Positions 17,100 to 26,909 of a stretch of 64,000 nucleotides of DNA are shown in pieces; within the stretch, counting starts at the first letter, position 1, and each line of letters begins with the position of its first letter. This stretch comes from JAPOVO01 sp026708165. GTDB taxonomy: Bacteria > Chloroflexota > UBA11872 > VXNJ01. The stretch spans positions 620,001 to 684,000 of the forward strand of contig OZ242360.1 of assembly GCA_965208775.1 (NCBI GenBank), given 5' to 3'. Made by a program: the position numbers and the translations under genes. Below the pieces are notes generated by a model. The model made no database searches. It worked only from the letters and a program-made list of their open reading frames with translations, and was not told the DNA's origin.

Positions 17100-18231
17100 A
17101 AACGTAGTCCTGGATGATCGTCCCGTTGGTGGCGTTGGGCCAATCCTCGGACGACGAAGCGTCGCCCTTGGCCGGATACTTGAACACCTTTCCTTCGAAG
17201 TTCTGCAGCGTGGCGTAGTCGTCGTCGAGCGCGACCAGCCGGTTCGGCCCCACAGCCATCTTTCCGCCGCCGCCGGGCGCGTCGATAACGTACGTGGGCA
17301 CGGCGAACCCGGTAATGTGACCTTGCAGTTGCTTCATGATCTCCAGCCCGGTCGCGACGTCGGTCCGGAACTTATGGGTGCCTTTGACCAGGTCGGCCTG
17401 GTACAAGTAATAGGGCTTTACGCGGAACTTCAGCAAGCCGAGGAAAAGCTCCTTCAGAATCTCCGCGTCGTCGTTTACGCCCTTCAGCAGGACCGTTTGA
17501 TTCCCCAGCGGGATACCGGCATCGGCGAGACGGTTACATGCCAGCTCGGCCTCGGGAGTCAGCTCACGCGGATGGCTGAAGTGCGTATTGACGTAGAACG
17601 GGTGATATTTCTTGAGCATGTCGCACAGCTCGGGGGTTATTCGCTGCGGAAGGACGCAGGGCAGTTTGCTTCCCACCCGTATGAGCTCGATGTGAGGTAT
17701 TGCTTTGAGATTGGCGAGGATCTTTTCCAGATAGGCGTCGCTCAGCAGGAACGGATCGCCGCCCGATAGCAGCACGTCCCGAACTTCCGTGTGTTCTCGC
17801 AAGTAGTCGAAAACCGCTTCCATCTCGCGCCATGGCGGAATTGGATACTTGCCCACCTTGCGTTTGCGAGTGCAAAAGCGGCAGTAGATCGCGCAGGTAT
17901 AAGTGACCGTGAACAGCACCCTGTCGGGATATCGGTGCGTCAGATGCTTCACCGGCGAGTCGTCCCCGTCCTCGGCCAGGGCGTCGGACATGTAGTAATT
18001 GGGGTCGTTGAGCTCGTCGATGGACGGGATGATCTGCTTCCAAATCGGATCGTCTTTTTCCTGTATCAGACCCGTGTAGTACTCATTCGAAAAGAATGGA
18101 AATTCCTTCGAAACCTCGTCTATTTCCGCTCGAGTTGCCTCGTCAACGCCCTCGACATCCGCGCCATTGCGAATGCTGTTGCGCATCAGCCGCTTCCATT
18201 CGGGAACCGTTCTTTTGACAACCTGCTTCAC
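17098..18231 (-). CDS. kamA: Lysine 2,3-aminomutase (radical SAM, PLP)
   Basis: It converts L-lysine to L-beta-lysine, used in lysine fermentation or in making the osmolyte N-acetyl-beta-lysine. The 377-aa protein starts at GTG. The radical-SAM cysteines are C113-x3-C117-x2-C120 (CAIYCRFCTRKRKVG), followed by 'LLSGGDPFLL', a SAM-binding strand. The PLP lysine is in DAPGGGGKMAVG. No ablB acetyltransferase or kamD/E lies nearby, so which pathway it serves is open. The next upstream gene on this strand is an ATP-grasp-like protein. Confidence 0.9.
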   Translation of the reverse strand: MKQVVKRTVPEWKRLMRNSIRNGADVEGVDEATRAEIDEVSKEFPFFSNEYYTGLIQEKDDPIWKQIIPSIDELNDPNYYMSDALAEDGDDSPVKHLTHRYPDRVLFTVTYTCAIYCRFCTRKRKVGKYPIPPWREMEAVFDYLREHTEVRDVLLSGGDPFLLSDAYLEKILANLKAIPHIELIRVGSKLPCVLPQRITPELCDMLKKYHPFYVNTHFSHPRELTPEAELACNRLADAGIPLGNQTVLLKGVNDDAEILKELFLGLLKFRVKPYYLYQADLVKGTHKFRTDVATGLEIMKQLQGHITGFAVPTYVIDAPGGGGKMAVGPNRLVALDDDYATLQNFEGKVFKYPAKGDASSSEDWPNATNGTIIQDYV

Positions 18232-18344
18232 TTAATTCGTTCCTTTTTTCGCCGTCGAGCTATATCGTATGGGAAAAAGCGGCGATCTCGCTGCTTAATT
18301 CTGACTCGCGGCCCGCGCCGCCCGCAAATCGTTGGATTACAGAT

Positions 18345-19784
18345 TCAGACTTCAGCCCCGGCGTCGGCCATGGCAGGTACCATCACGGCATCGGTCATTC
18401 CGTGAAGCACTTTGCTCGACGACGGACAGGCCGTGACCAGAACTCCCGCCAGCTCCGTGGTATCGCCTGTGACGAAATAGTAGGGGCTGATCCTGGTTCG
18501 CGCGTCGAAGTCGAGGACCGAGTCCGACTCGAAGTCGTAATAGGAGCATATGACGCGCCGGCTTTGACGGTAATGCTGAAGAACGTACGGAGTGTGCTGA
18601 AATCCTGCCAGGGCCTGCCCAACGGCTTCCGACCACGCCTCGGCATTTACGTCGTGGCCGACGGTTACCCCCCTGCTCCCCCACGAAAGCTCGGAGAATC
18701 CCGACGGCTTGATCACCAGCTCGCGCTCCCTTTGCGTGATGCCTGCCAGGTCGTCCCATCGCCTGATCGGACGCCCGGCTGTAACTAGCGGCGGGAAGAT
18801 GGCCGCCTGCGGCGGAATGTCGGCTGGGTCCATTACCCACGTCGCCGGAATCGCTTCGCGAAGAACATCCAGTGATTCAGCCGACAGCTCCTTGGCCCAA
18901 AACCGTTCAAGCTCTGGATGGTGAAACAACGCGTATAAGAGCTTCTCTTCGAGCTGCGCTTTAAAGGGCGGAGTGACCACCACCCGCCGTTTCTTCATGG
19001 CATGGACTATCAAGTCGGAATTGGGCACATTCTTCAGATCGTGCAGCTCGAAAAAGCGGTAGATCAGGTCCACCTCTTCCAGCCTGCCGTCAAAGTTGAC
19101 CACGATCCGCCCGCCGCTGAGGTCGAGCTGGCGCGGATGCACGGTGATCGCCCTGACACCGAACTGGTTCAGACGCTCCCCAACCCACGTCATCTCGGAC
19201 CGGTACGACTCCGACTCGTCCGAAACCACGACCGCAACGAAGGGATTGGCGACGCCCGCCTGTGCGATCAGGGCGCGAGCCATGGTCGAGACTATGCCGC
19301 TGCCGTCGCCGACAAGGTTGAACCCTAGCTCACGATAGCGAAGCATCAGCGAATCGAGGAGCCCTATTCCTCCAGGGACTGAGTCCAGCTCGGTAGCTAC
19401 AAACTGCCCTGGACCGACCGTCATCAAATCGGGTCTGATGACGGCCGGTACCTTACTGCGGTACCGGCGGAGCCGACCAAGCTCGACGACGTGATCGGGC
19501 TTGCCCTGGTCCAGATAACCCGTTACCCAAGCCGGTTGATTCCCGCGCATGCTCGCCAGATAAAGTTGATTGGCCGCCCGATAAAAGGCGAGCAGATGGC
19601 GTCCAAGCTCCTCCAGCCGGGCAATCGAAGACGGAAGCATAGGGAATGGCTGAGGCGAAAGCCGCCATGGCACCCTGGAACCGTCGGAATCCAACAAAGC
19701 CGGGCCGTATAGGCCGCTCGCGGGAATGCCGCTGTTTACGTGAAGTGCCCGTGTGCGAGGGTCCGCGTCACCGACTTGAGGCAT
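18345..19784 (-). CDS. Conserved hypothetical protein, possibly ATP-grasp-like
   Basis: A 479-aa cytoplasmic protein without signal or membrane segments. I do not recognise a named family. Features resembling ATP-grasp ligases are 'LVIKPSGFSELSWGSRGV' (Lys plus glycine-rich loop), 'YVLQHYRQSRRVICSYYDF' and an N-terminal 'TELDSVPGGIGLLDSL'. It is 113 bp upstream of kamA on the same strand, so a role in handling an amino acid such as beta-lysine is possible but is only inference. Confidence 0.55.
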   Translation of the reverse strand: MPQVGDADPRTRALHVNSGIPASGLYGPALLDSDGSRVPWRLSPQPFPMLPSSIARLEELGRHLLAFYRAANQLYLASMRGNQPAWVTGYLDQGKPDHVVELGRLRRYRSKVPAVIRPDLMTVGPGQFVATELDSVPGGIGLLDSLMLRYRELGFNLVGDGSGIVSTMARALIAQAGVANPFVAVVVSDESESYRSEMTWVGERLNQFGVRAITVHPRQLDLSGGRIVVNFDGRLEEVDLIYRFFELHDLKNVPNSDLIVHAMKKRRVVVTPPFKAQLEEKLLYALFHHPELERFWAKELSAESLDVLREAIPATWVMDPADIPPQAAIFPPLVTAGRPIRRWDDLAGITQRERELVIKPSGFSELSWGSRGVTVGHDVNAEAWSEAVGQALAGFQHTPYVLQHYRQSRRVICSYYDFESDSVLDFDARTRISPYYFVTGDTTELAGVLVTACPSSSKVLHGMTDAVMVPAMADAGAEV

Positions 19785-20066
19785 AGTCTGCGATTCCCGG
19801 ATATCCTCTCATCATAGAAGTGGCGGTCCAGGCGTTCCACGAAGCATCATTCGTCCCAAAACGAATCTTCAAATTTCGTTTGTCGAATGGACGTACAATG
19901 TCTTGTTACGGCTGTCGGAGTGTAGCAAACGCTTTGATCGCGGTTCGGGAGCGTTTCGACGGTCGGCAGAACCGGCGCGTCGGCCCTCGACGGAGTCGAA
20001 CAACAAGAAATGGAGCCTGCTCCTTGCGAGGCAGCCGAAGAGTTAAGTTACAACGGTCACGGATAA
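19785..20066. other. Intergenic region, no feature recognised
   Basis: This 282-bp gap separates the divergent ATP-grasp-like gene and the export adaptor gene, so it must hold promoters for both. An 85-codon frame lies within it but has an Arg/Ser-rich shadow-like composition and no ribosome site. I see no convincing RNA or repeat. Confidence 0.4.
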
Positions 20067-22103
20067 ATGAGAATTAAGCCCAAAGTCCTGATACTAATCC
20101 CCATAGCGCTTGCGACGGTCGCGCTGTCAGGATGCGAATTCTTCGTTCAGACCGTCGCTCCCACGCCAACGCTGGTTAGCGCGCCTCCCAGCCAGCTTCA
20201 ACGGCCGATGGTGGCCGTCGAGCGCGGCACGCTGGAAGAAGCCGTTCGCATGACCGGACGCGTCGAAGCCAACGAGCGCAGCGATCTGTTCTTCAAGGCC
20301 CCGGGCCGTATCAAGGTCGTCAACGTCCGCCAGGGCGATGAAATCCTCGCTGGCGAGATACTCGCGGAATTGGAGACCGGCGGCCTGGAGTCGCAGCTTG
20401 CCGACGCCGAGAAGACCCTTGAAACAGCGGAACTAAGGTTCAAGGCAGCGGATTCCGGCGTGGCTGAAGAGATACAGAGCGCCAAAGAGGCCGTGCAAAT
20501 CGCCGAGTTCGACGTGATCGCGAAAGAGCTGGCCCTGGAGAAGTCCAAGACCGGCCCAACCGAATCGCAGTTCGCTTCGGCGCGGGCAACATTGATCGCG
20601 GCCGAGGCGACAGTCGAAAGCCGGCAAGCCGACATCGACGCGATGGCCGCCGATCATCCCCGGAATATCGCTTCCGCCCAAGCCACCGTCGAGCAGCGTC
20701 TCATCGACTTGCAAGCCGCTAACGACGCCCTTCGACAGTTGTTGGAGGATGGCACACCCGCCGAGTCGCCGCTTATAGACCGAAGCGAAAGTGCGATCGT
20801 CACGCTCGAAGCGGCGATCGACACGCAACAATCCGTCGTCTATCAAGTCGAGTCCGACCTGAATGATCTCAAGAACAAGCCAACACCAGCTCAGAGGCTT
20901 GAAGCGGATAACGCATTTGAAAAAGCCAAGCTGGCGCACGACGCGGTGATGGGCGGCAGCGGACCGCTGGAGTCCAAGCATCAGGCCCAAATCGTCTTCC
21001 GGGAAGCCACCCGCGCTTACAACGACGCCCTGGCTCCCGCCAGCGAAGCCGAACTCAGAGTCGCTGGCAACAAGGTCGAGACGGAAAAGGCCAGGCTGCT
21101 CGCGCTTCAGGTGCAGCTCCGCGAGCTGCTTGGCGAAGACGAGCGCGACATGGCCGTGCGGCGATCGGCTAACGAGGCTAGAAGCGCATACGACATAAGA
21201 GTCGAAGCGGCCGAACGTTCGGTCCGAAAGGCTCAGTTGGCCTTGCAAACTGCGCAAATAAACCTCGAAAAGGTGCTTTCAACCGCGGCGATGGATAACG
21301 CCAAGATCTCGTTGGAGTCATCGAGAGCCAACGTGACCAGGGCGCAGACCGCGCTGGATGAGCTAAACGAAGGGCCAGACTCGCAAAACATCGAAATTGC
21401 CGAAAACCAGTTGACTGTCTCACAGGCTAGGCTCGAGAGTGCCGTTCGTAGACTTGAGTCGCTGGAATCTGGCGAGTCAGCCTCGGCCATAAACCTGACG
21501 ATTCTTCGGAACGCCAGGGACCAGGCGCAAATCAGATTCGACCGGCTCAAGGAACAGCAGTTCGAGAACCAGATAATCGCACCCTTCGATGGCGAGATCA
21601 CATTCGTCCGCGGCAGGCCCGGCGATCAGATTGCCGCGTATCAGGAGATCATCGGCCTGGCGAATCCGAGCATTCTCGTTGTCGAAGCCGTGGTCCCCGA
21701 CGTCGACCAGGCCAAGCTGGCCGTCGGCCAGATAGTGGACGTGACCATCGATCAGTTCGCCGGAGCCGTCTTCGTGGGGAAGGTGGAGGCGCTCCCGCGA
21801 ACCATAGTCAGCTCGACGGGGCAGGCGATAAGGATTCCCGAGACGAAGGTGATTGTCGACTGGACGCAGCCGGGAGTCGAGCTCGGCATGCTCGCGCGAC
21901 TAAAAATCGCCGTCCAGGTCAAGGAGAACGTCCTGAAAATTCCTCGCTCCGCAGTACGGACCGTCAATCAACGCCAGTTCGTGGAGACCGTCATCGGCGA
22001 GCAGAGGCGAAGCCTCCCGGTCACGACAGGCATCAACAGTGATACGGAGATTGAAATTCTCGACGGGCTTGAAGAAGGGATGATGGTCTTTTCGACACCC
22101 TAG
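20067..22103 (+). CDS. HlyD/MacA-like efflux adaptor lipoprotein
   Basis: Periplasmic or surface adaptor of an ABC export system. The 678-aa protein has a lipoprotein signal with lipobox ALSGC (C23). A lipoyl-like half (VRQGDEILAGEILAELE) precedes an unusually long Ala/Glu-rich coiled coil (about 105-490), and the second lipoyl half with a beta barrel follows (FDGEITFVRGRPGDQI, 'VVPDVDQAKLAVGQIVDV'). The C-terminus ends 'DTEIEILDGLEEGMMV', typical of membrane-fusion proteins. It lies 53 bp before the matching permease and two ATPases, so all four probably form one operon. Confidence 0.9.
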   Translation: MRIKPKVLILIPIALATVALSGCEFFVQTVAPTPTLVSAPPSQLQRPMVAVERGTLEEAVRMTGRVEANERSDLFFKAPGRIKVVNVRQGDEILAGEILAELETGGLESQLADAEKTLETAELRFKAADSGVAEEIQSAKEAVQIAEFDVIAKELALEKSKTGPTESQFASARATLIAAEATVESRQADIDAMAADHPRNIASAQATVEQRLIDLQAANDALRQLLEDGTPAESPLIDRSESAIVTLEAAIDTQQSVVYQVESDLNDLKNKPTPAQRLEADNAFEKAKLAHDAVMGGSGPLESKHQAQIVFREATRAYNDALAPASEAELRVAGNKVETEKARLLALQVQLRELLGEDERDMAVRRSANEARSAYDIRVEAAERSVRKAQLALQTAQINLEKVLSTAAMDNAKISLESSRANVTRAQTALDELNEGPDSQNIEIAENQLTVSQARLESAVRRLESLESGESASAINLTILRNARDQAQIRFDRLKEQQFENQIIAPFDGEITFVRGRPGDQIAAYQEIIGLANPSILVVEAVVPDVDQAKLAVGQIVDVTIDQFAGAVFVGKVEALPRTIVSSTGQAIRIPETKVIVDWTQPGVELGMLARLKIAVQVKENVLKIPRSAVRTVNQRQFVETVIGEQRRSLPVTTGINSDTEIEILDGLEEGMMVFSTP

Positions 22104-22156
22104 CTCCCAAGGGAACGCGCGCTACTCCATGATTTCCCAGCCAGCGACTCTCTAAC

Positions 22157-25009
22157 GTGGCCTTCGCGCTGCTCGCTTTCGTTCTTAAGCGGCTGCTGAA
22201 CAACGGCGCTCTCGTGCTGAGTACAGCCTTGGGACTGATCGTCACGGTCACGCTCGTCACCTCGATTCCGCTGTATTCCGAAGGCATCAGCGAGTTCCTT
22301 CTCAAGCGCGAGCTGGAGAAGCCAACCAACCGGATACAACCCGCTTCCAGTGTGCTGCTGCGGCACTTCGACCGGCGCTCGAACGAGTCGGAGCCGACTA
22401 CGCTGGAGGCTTATCTCGAAGCGGACGACTTCTTCAGCAATTACCTGGAGTGGCTGATCGGCCTGCCCGAAAAGGAGCAGGTGTCGTATCTCCAAACCGA
22501 CGTCGTTCCGATTCTGGCGTTCAAGCAAACGGTCGAGGCGACGGCAAGACGCAGGGACGTTGCCTACGGATTCGTTGCCACCATGACTGGATTAAACGAC
22601 AACGTCACTCTCATGGAAGGCCGGTTCCCGACTTCTGAAATCGGGAGCACGCCTGACATTACTGGAGAGGAAATCCCGCTAATCGAGGCGTCGCTGTTCT
22701 CCGACGCTCTCGACAAAGCCGGACTTCTGGTAGGCGACCGGGTCAAGATCGTATTCGAGGAACCCCAAACCGACCGCGAACTCCTGATTGCGGTCGATTT
22801 GGTGGGGCGAGTCGAGCCGGCCGATAAGAACAGCGACTACTGGTTCTACAACGTCGAGAGCGCCTTCGACGAAGGCGCCATGTTCATAAACCGGGATGTC
22901 TATCTGAATGCGTTGATCATCCCGTATCCCTACCTCTTCTACGAGGCCACCTGGTACTCGAACTTCGACATCGAGGCAATTCGGGCTACCAACTATCGAA
23001 ACATCACAGGTGGGCTGCACTCGCTGCAGGCGAGCACAAACCTGATATTTCCGAATACGAAACTGGAAATATCTCCGGAGCGAGTCTTCTTCTTTTTCGA
23101 CGAGAAGCTGTTCTTCCTCAAACTCATGCTATTCATACTCAGCGCCCCGGTGGTGGCGATCATCCTCTACTTCATAAGCCTGTCCGCGGGCATGGTCGTG
23201 GAAAGGCAGAGGAGCGAGATCGCAATCCTCAAGAGCCGGGGCGTGGGCACCTTGCAGATAATCGGAATCTATCTGCTCGAAGGCCTGCTGATAGGAATCG
23301 TCGCAATTGGCGTCGGTCCGCTGCTCGCCATGGGGTTGGCCCAGGTGGTCGGCAAGACATATACGTTCCTTGTGTTCACCGATCGCGAGGCGCTAACGAT
23401 GAGCCTCAACCCCACGCACTATGCGATCGCCGGTGGGGCGGTGGCAGTCTCGGTCGCAGCCACACTGGGCCCGGCAATCGCAGCCGCCCGCCAGTCCGTC
23501 GTTGCTTATAAGCAGGACGTATCGCGCACGATCCGGCGCCCCCTGTATCAGCGGTTCTTCCTCGACTTCATCCTGCTCGGGCTTTCTGGCTACGGCTACT
23601 ACTTGCTGCGCCAGGGAGAGCCCGTGGTTACCGTTGGACCCGAAGGCGAGAGCTTCTCAGACCCGTTGCTGATAGTCATCCCGGTGGTGTTCATCTTTGC
23701 CCTGTCGCTGATCTTCTTACGCCTATTCCCGTTGGTGGTTGGGATCCTTACCTGGTTGGGATCACGCTTTTATGGGCCGAGCATTCACCTCGGCCTCCGT
23801 CAGATCGGAAGAAGCCCGGGGCAGTTCACCCGGCTGATTCTCTTGCTCGTGCTGACGTTCGCGCTCGGAGCATTCAGCGCGTCGATGGCGCGCACACTCG
23901 ATCAAAACCTCGAGGACCGCGTTCGCTTCGAAGTTGGCTCGGACGCACGTTTCTTCGAGACCGGCTTCTTCGACGAAATCGCACAAATCTGGTCGATTCC
24001 TCCGGTCGAGGTCCACTACGATGCGGTCGATGATGAAGGTAAACCCGTTTTTGCGGAGGTCGTGAGATTCTGGGATGACGACGGATCGTTCACGCTACCG
24101 GGCCAGGGGTATACCGAGGACGTCACCGTCTACGGCGTGGACCCCATCAAGTTCGGCAAAACGATCTGGTGGAGGGATGACTTTTCACCGCAATCGCTCA
24201 ACGAGCTCGCAAATAGCCTCGCGACCGACGAGCGCGCGCTCCTTCTCGATAGAACATTCTTCCAGGAAGACACTAACTTGCGATTGGGCGACCCGGTCCG
24301 TATCCGCATTCAGCAGATTGAGTTGGAGTTCTTCGTAGCCGGATGGATCGACTCCCTACCGACCCATTACGAAGACGAAGGCCCATTTGTAGTCGCGAAT
24401 CTGGACTACATACTTCGCTGGACCGGCGAGACTCCCTGGAACGTGCTGGCACGGCTGAATCCGGGCAATACCGCGGGCGAGGTCGCCAACAAGCTGTGGG
24501 ATCTCGACCTTAAGGTTGTTCAGGCATGGGACTCCGCCACGACGATCCTGGATAGACGTGACGACGCTACGCAGACCGGAATATTCGGAATCCTCTCGGT
24601 CGGATTCATAATTTCAGCGGTTCTCACACTGCTCGGCTTCCTGATGTACTCGTTCATCTCCTTCAGGCGCAGACTTCAGGAGTTTGGAATCCTTCGCGCC
24701 ATGGGCCTTTCGGTCGGCCAGATGATCACACTGTTCTCGTTTGAGAACGGTTTTCTGATAGCGCTTGGAACCTTCGTCGGCGCAGGTTTGGGAATTCTCA
24801 CCGGGAAACTGTTCATTCCATTTCTGCAGATAAGCGCCGACAAGCACGGCGACACTCCGCCATTCGTAGTGATCACGGCGTGGGATGACATCGGCAAAAT
24901 CTTCATGCTATTCGGGATAGTCCTCGCGCTCGCATTCCCGATATCGGTATGGATGCTGAGACGTATTAGGATTCATGAGGCCATGAAGTTCGGAGAGGAA
25001 ACAGGTTGA
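22157..25009 (+). CDS. ABC transporter permease, FtsX/MacB type
   Basis: A 950-aa membrane protein with a GTG start. One N-terminal helix is followed by a large extracytoplasmic domain (about 40-310), then a helix cluster with an FtsX domain (about 310-430). Central helices (about 465-590), a second extracytoplasmic domain, and a C-terminal FtsX domain (about 810-945, 'FISFRRRLQEFGILRAMGL') follow. This duplicated layout is that of LolC/MacB-like or lipoprotein/peptide exporters. It overlaps the ATPase gene by TTGA. The cargo is unknown. Confidence 0.9.
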   Translation: MAFALLAFVLKRLLNNGALVLSTALGLIVTVTLVTSIPLYSEGISEFLLKRELEKPTNRIQPASSVLLRHFDRRSNESEPTTLEAYLEADDFFSNYLEWLIGLPEKEQVSYLQTDVVPILAFKQTVEATARRRDVAYGFVATMTGLNDNVTLMEGRFPTSEIGSTPDITGEEIPLIEASLFSDALDKAGLLVGDRVKIVFEEPQTDRELLIAVDLVGRVEPADKNSDYWFYNVESAFDEGAMFINRDVYLNALIIPYPYLFYEATWYSNFDIEAIRATNYRNITGGLHSLQASTNLIFPNTKLEISPERVFFFFDEKLFFLKLMLFILSAPVVAIILYFISLSAGMVVERQRSEIAILKSRGVGTLQIIGIYLLEGLLIGIVAIGVGPLLAMGLAQVVGKTYTFLVFTDREALTMSLNPTHYAIAGGAVAVSVAATLGPAIAAARQSVVAYKQDVSRTIRRPLYQRFFLDFILLGLSGYGYYLLRQGEPVVTVGPEGESFSDPLLIVIPVVFIFALSLIFLRLFPLVVGILTWLGSRFYGPSIHLGLRQIGRSPGQFTRLILLLVLTFALGAFSASMARTLDQNLEDRVRFEVGSDARFFETGFFDEIAQIWSIPPVEVHYDAVDDEGKPVFAEVVRFWDDDGSFTLPGQGYTEDVTVYGVDPIKFGKTIWWRDDFSPQSLNELANSLATDERALLLDRTFFQEDTNLRLGDPVRIRIQQIELEFFVAGWIDSLPTHYEDEGPFVVANLDYILRWTGETPWNVLARLNPGNTAGEVANKLWDLDLKVVQAWDSATTILDRRDDATQTGIFGILSVGFIISAVLTLLGFLMYSFISFRRRLQEFGILRAMGLSVGQMITLFSFENGFLIALGTFVGAGLGILTGKLFIPFLQISADKHGDTPPFVVITAWDDIGKIFMLFGIVLALAFPISVWMLRRIRIHEAMKFGEETG

Positions 25010-25956
25010 CGGACCGAGACGGCGCGCTCCCCGGCGATCCTTACGCGATTTGCGACAACCTCGTAAAAATCTACAAGGTCGCTGACCTCGAAGTAGTCGC
25101 GCTGCAGGGGCTGGATCTGGTAGTCAACCGGGGCGAGTTCATGGCCATCATCGGCAACAGCGGCAGCGGCAAGTCATCGCTGCTCAACATCCTGGGCGGA
25201 CTTGACTCGCCGTCAGCCGGTTCGTGCATCGTCGGCGGCATGGATCTCGTCAAGGCATCCGAGAGCGACCTGGTTTTCTACAAGCGTTACAAGGTCGGCT
25301 TCATCTGGCAGCAGAGCGCGCGCAATCTGATTCCGTACTTGACGGCCTTCGAGAACGTTCAGGCGCCGATGCTCTTCGCAAACGTACTCGGCCAAAGCCG
25401 CAAGAAGAGAGCCGAGCAGCTATTGGAAGCGGTTGGACTTCAAGACCGCATGCACCACAAGCTTGCACAGCTTTCCGGCGGACAGCAGCAGCGGGTCGCC
25501 ATCGCCATCGCGCTTGCCAACGATCCCGATCTGTTGCTCGCCGACGAGCCCACCGGCGAAGTGGATAACGAGACCGCCGCGCAGATCTACGACGCGCTCC
25601 GAACGCTCAATCGCGAACGCGGACTTACCATCGTTATCGTCTCCCATGACCGGAACATAGCTCAACGCGTAGATCGAGTCGTGGCGATACGTGACGGCCG
25701 CACAAGCACCGAAACCGTGCGGCGAGTGGGAACGGAAGAGGCCGATCAGACCACTCATGACGAGTTCGTGATCGTCGACGACACCGGACGGCTTCAGATT
25801 CCGGAGGAGTATCTCGAGCAGTTGGGGATTTCCGAAAGGGCCATCGTGGAAGTCGAGGACGGGCGCGTGGTCATCAAACCTTCGAATGGAGACGCGCGCG
25901 CCGGTTCTGACGACACGTCGGCCAATCGGGGACTGTTCCGAAGGCGAGCGGGTTAG
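25006..25956 (+). CDS. ABC transporter ATPase with C-terminal AbrB-like tail
   Basis: ATPase of the MacB/LolD class. Walker A is GNSGSGKS (50-57), the signature is LSGGQQQR, and Walker B is LLLADEPTGE. The start is TTG overlapping the permease stop. After the ATPase domain (about residue 240) comes an extra segment, 'FVIVDDTGRLQIPEEYLEQL' followed by 'AIVEVEDGRVVIKPS', which resembles a SpoVT/AbrB swapped-hairpin strand pattern. Such a tail could act in dimer contacts or regulation. A second ATPase follows 2 bp later. Confidence 0.92.
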   Translation: MTDRDGALPGDPYAICDNLVKIYKVADLEVVALQGLDLVVNRGEFMAIIGNSGSGKSSLLNILGGLDSPSAGSCIVGGMDLVKASESDLVFYKRYKVGFIWQQSARNLIPYLTAFENVQAPMLFANVLGQSRKKRAEQLLEAVGLQDRMHHKLAQLSGGQQQRVAIAIALANDPDLLLADEPTGEVDNETAAQIYDALRTLNRERGLTIVIVSHDRNIAQRVDRVVAIRDGRTSTETVRRVGTEEADQTTHDEFVIVDDTGRLQIPEEYLEQLGISERAIVEVEDGRVVIKPSNGDARAGSDDTSANRGLFRRRAG

Positions 25957-25958
25957 CA

Positions 25959-26909
25959 GTGACCCTGGCCGACCAGGAAGTGGGACCACCTCAGACCGAA
26001 GTCGAGCAGCCGCTTATTCGGACCGTCGGCGCCTGCAGGTATTACCAGGTTGGCGGTTCGGTGGTCCGTGCGGTCGATCAGGTCACATTCCAGATGCCGC
26101 GCGGCAAGCTCTTTGCGCTGCGCGGCAGGTCGGGATCGGGCAAAACCACGCTGCTGAATCTCGTGGGCGGGTTGGACAGGCCAACCTCAGGGCAGGTCTT
26201 CTTCGACGACAACGATCTTCGCAAGATGTCCGACCGCCGGTTGACGCTGCTCAGGCGTCACCGGCTCGGATTCATCTTTCAGACGTTCGCGCTGCTTCCG
26301 GTGCTGTCCGCCTACGAAAACGTCGAGCTCACATTGCGAATAGCAGGAGTCGGTGCAAGAAGGCGCCGGGACCGCACCAACGAGGTCCTGAGCCTCGTTG
26401 GTCTTGAAAGGCGCGCCCGTCACCGCTCGTTCGAATTGAGCGGTGGGGAACAGCAGCGTGTGGCTATAGCTCGTGCCATAGCCAACCGGCCGGACCTCCT
26501 TATAGCCGATGAGCCTACGGGCGAGCTGGACAGCGTGACAGGGCTCGAAATCATGCTGCTGTTCCGAAACATCGTCGACGAAGAAGGCATTTCGATGCTG
26601 ATGGCGACTCACGACCCGGCGCTGAGTCAGTTCGCCGACGATACCTTCCTGATGGAAGACGGACGGATGAGTCACGCTGAAGGGCCTCTCGACTTCGATC
26701 TGCCGGACCTCGTTCAACGCATCGAGTTCGCCGACGATACGCAGCACGGCTCCGAATTGACCGAAGAAGAAGCCACTCCCGAACTTTTGTCGGCGGCTGA
26801 AGATTCACCTGTCGACACATCAGCCGATGGGCCGGCCATAGACGAGCCGCGTGCTCCCGATCCTCCGCCCGAAGCGGACGAACATTCGCTATGGAGGCCT
26901 AGGCGATAG
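25959..26909 (+). CDS. ABC transporter ATPase (second subunit)
   Basis: A MacB/LolD-class ATPase with GTG start two bases after its paralogue. Walker A is GRSGSGKT (56-63), the signature is LSGGEQQR and Walker B is LLIADEPTGE. The C-terminal 60 residues are acidic and Pro-rich, without a known domain. Having two different ATPases beside one duplicated permease suggests a heterodimeric motor. The 3' end overlaps convergent uvrA by 11 bp. Confidence 0.92.
   Translation: MTLADQEVGPPQTEVEQPLIRTVGACRYYQVGGSVVRAVDQVTFQMPRGKLFALRGRSGSGKTTLLNLVGGLDRPTSGQVFFDDNDLRKMSDRRLTLLRRHRLGFIFQTFALLPVLSAYENVELTLRIAGVGARRRRDRTNEVLSLVGLERRARHRSFELSGGEQQRVAIARAIANRPDLLIADEPTGELDSVTGLEIMLLFRNIVDEEGISMLMATHDPALSQFADDTFLMEDGRMSHAEGPLDFDLPDLVQRIEFADDTQHGSELTEEEATPELLSAAEDSPVDTSADGPAIDEPRAPDPPPEADEHSLWRPRR

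Noticed and set aside
19820..20077. 85-codon frame upstream of the adaptor gene
   Set aside because: Arg/Ser-rich, no ribosome site, and overlaps the adaptor start.
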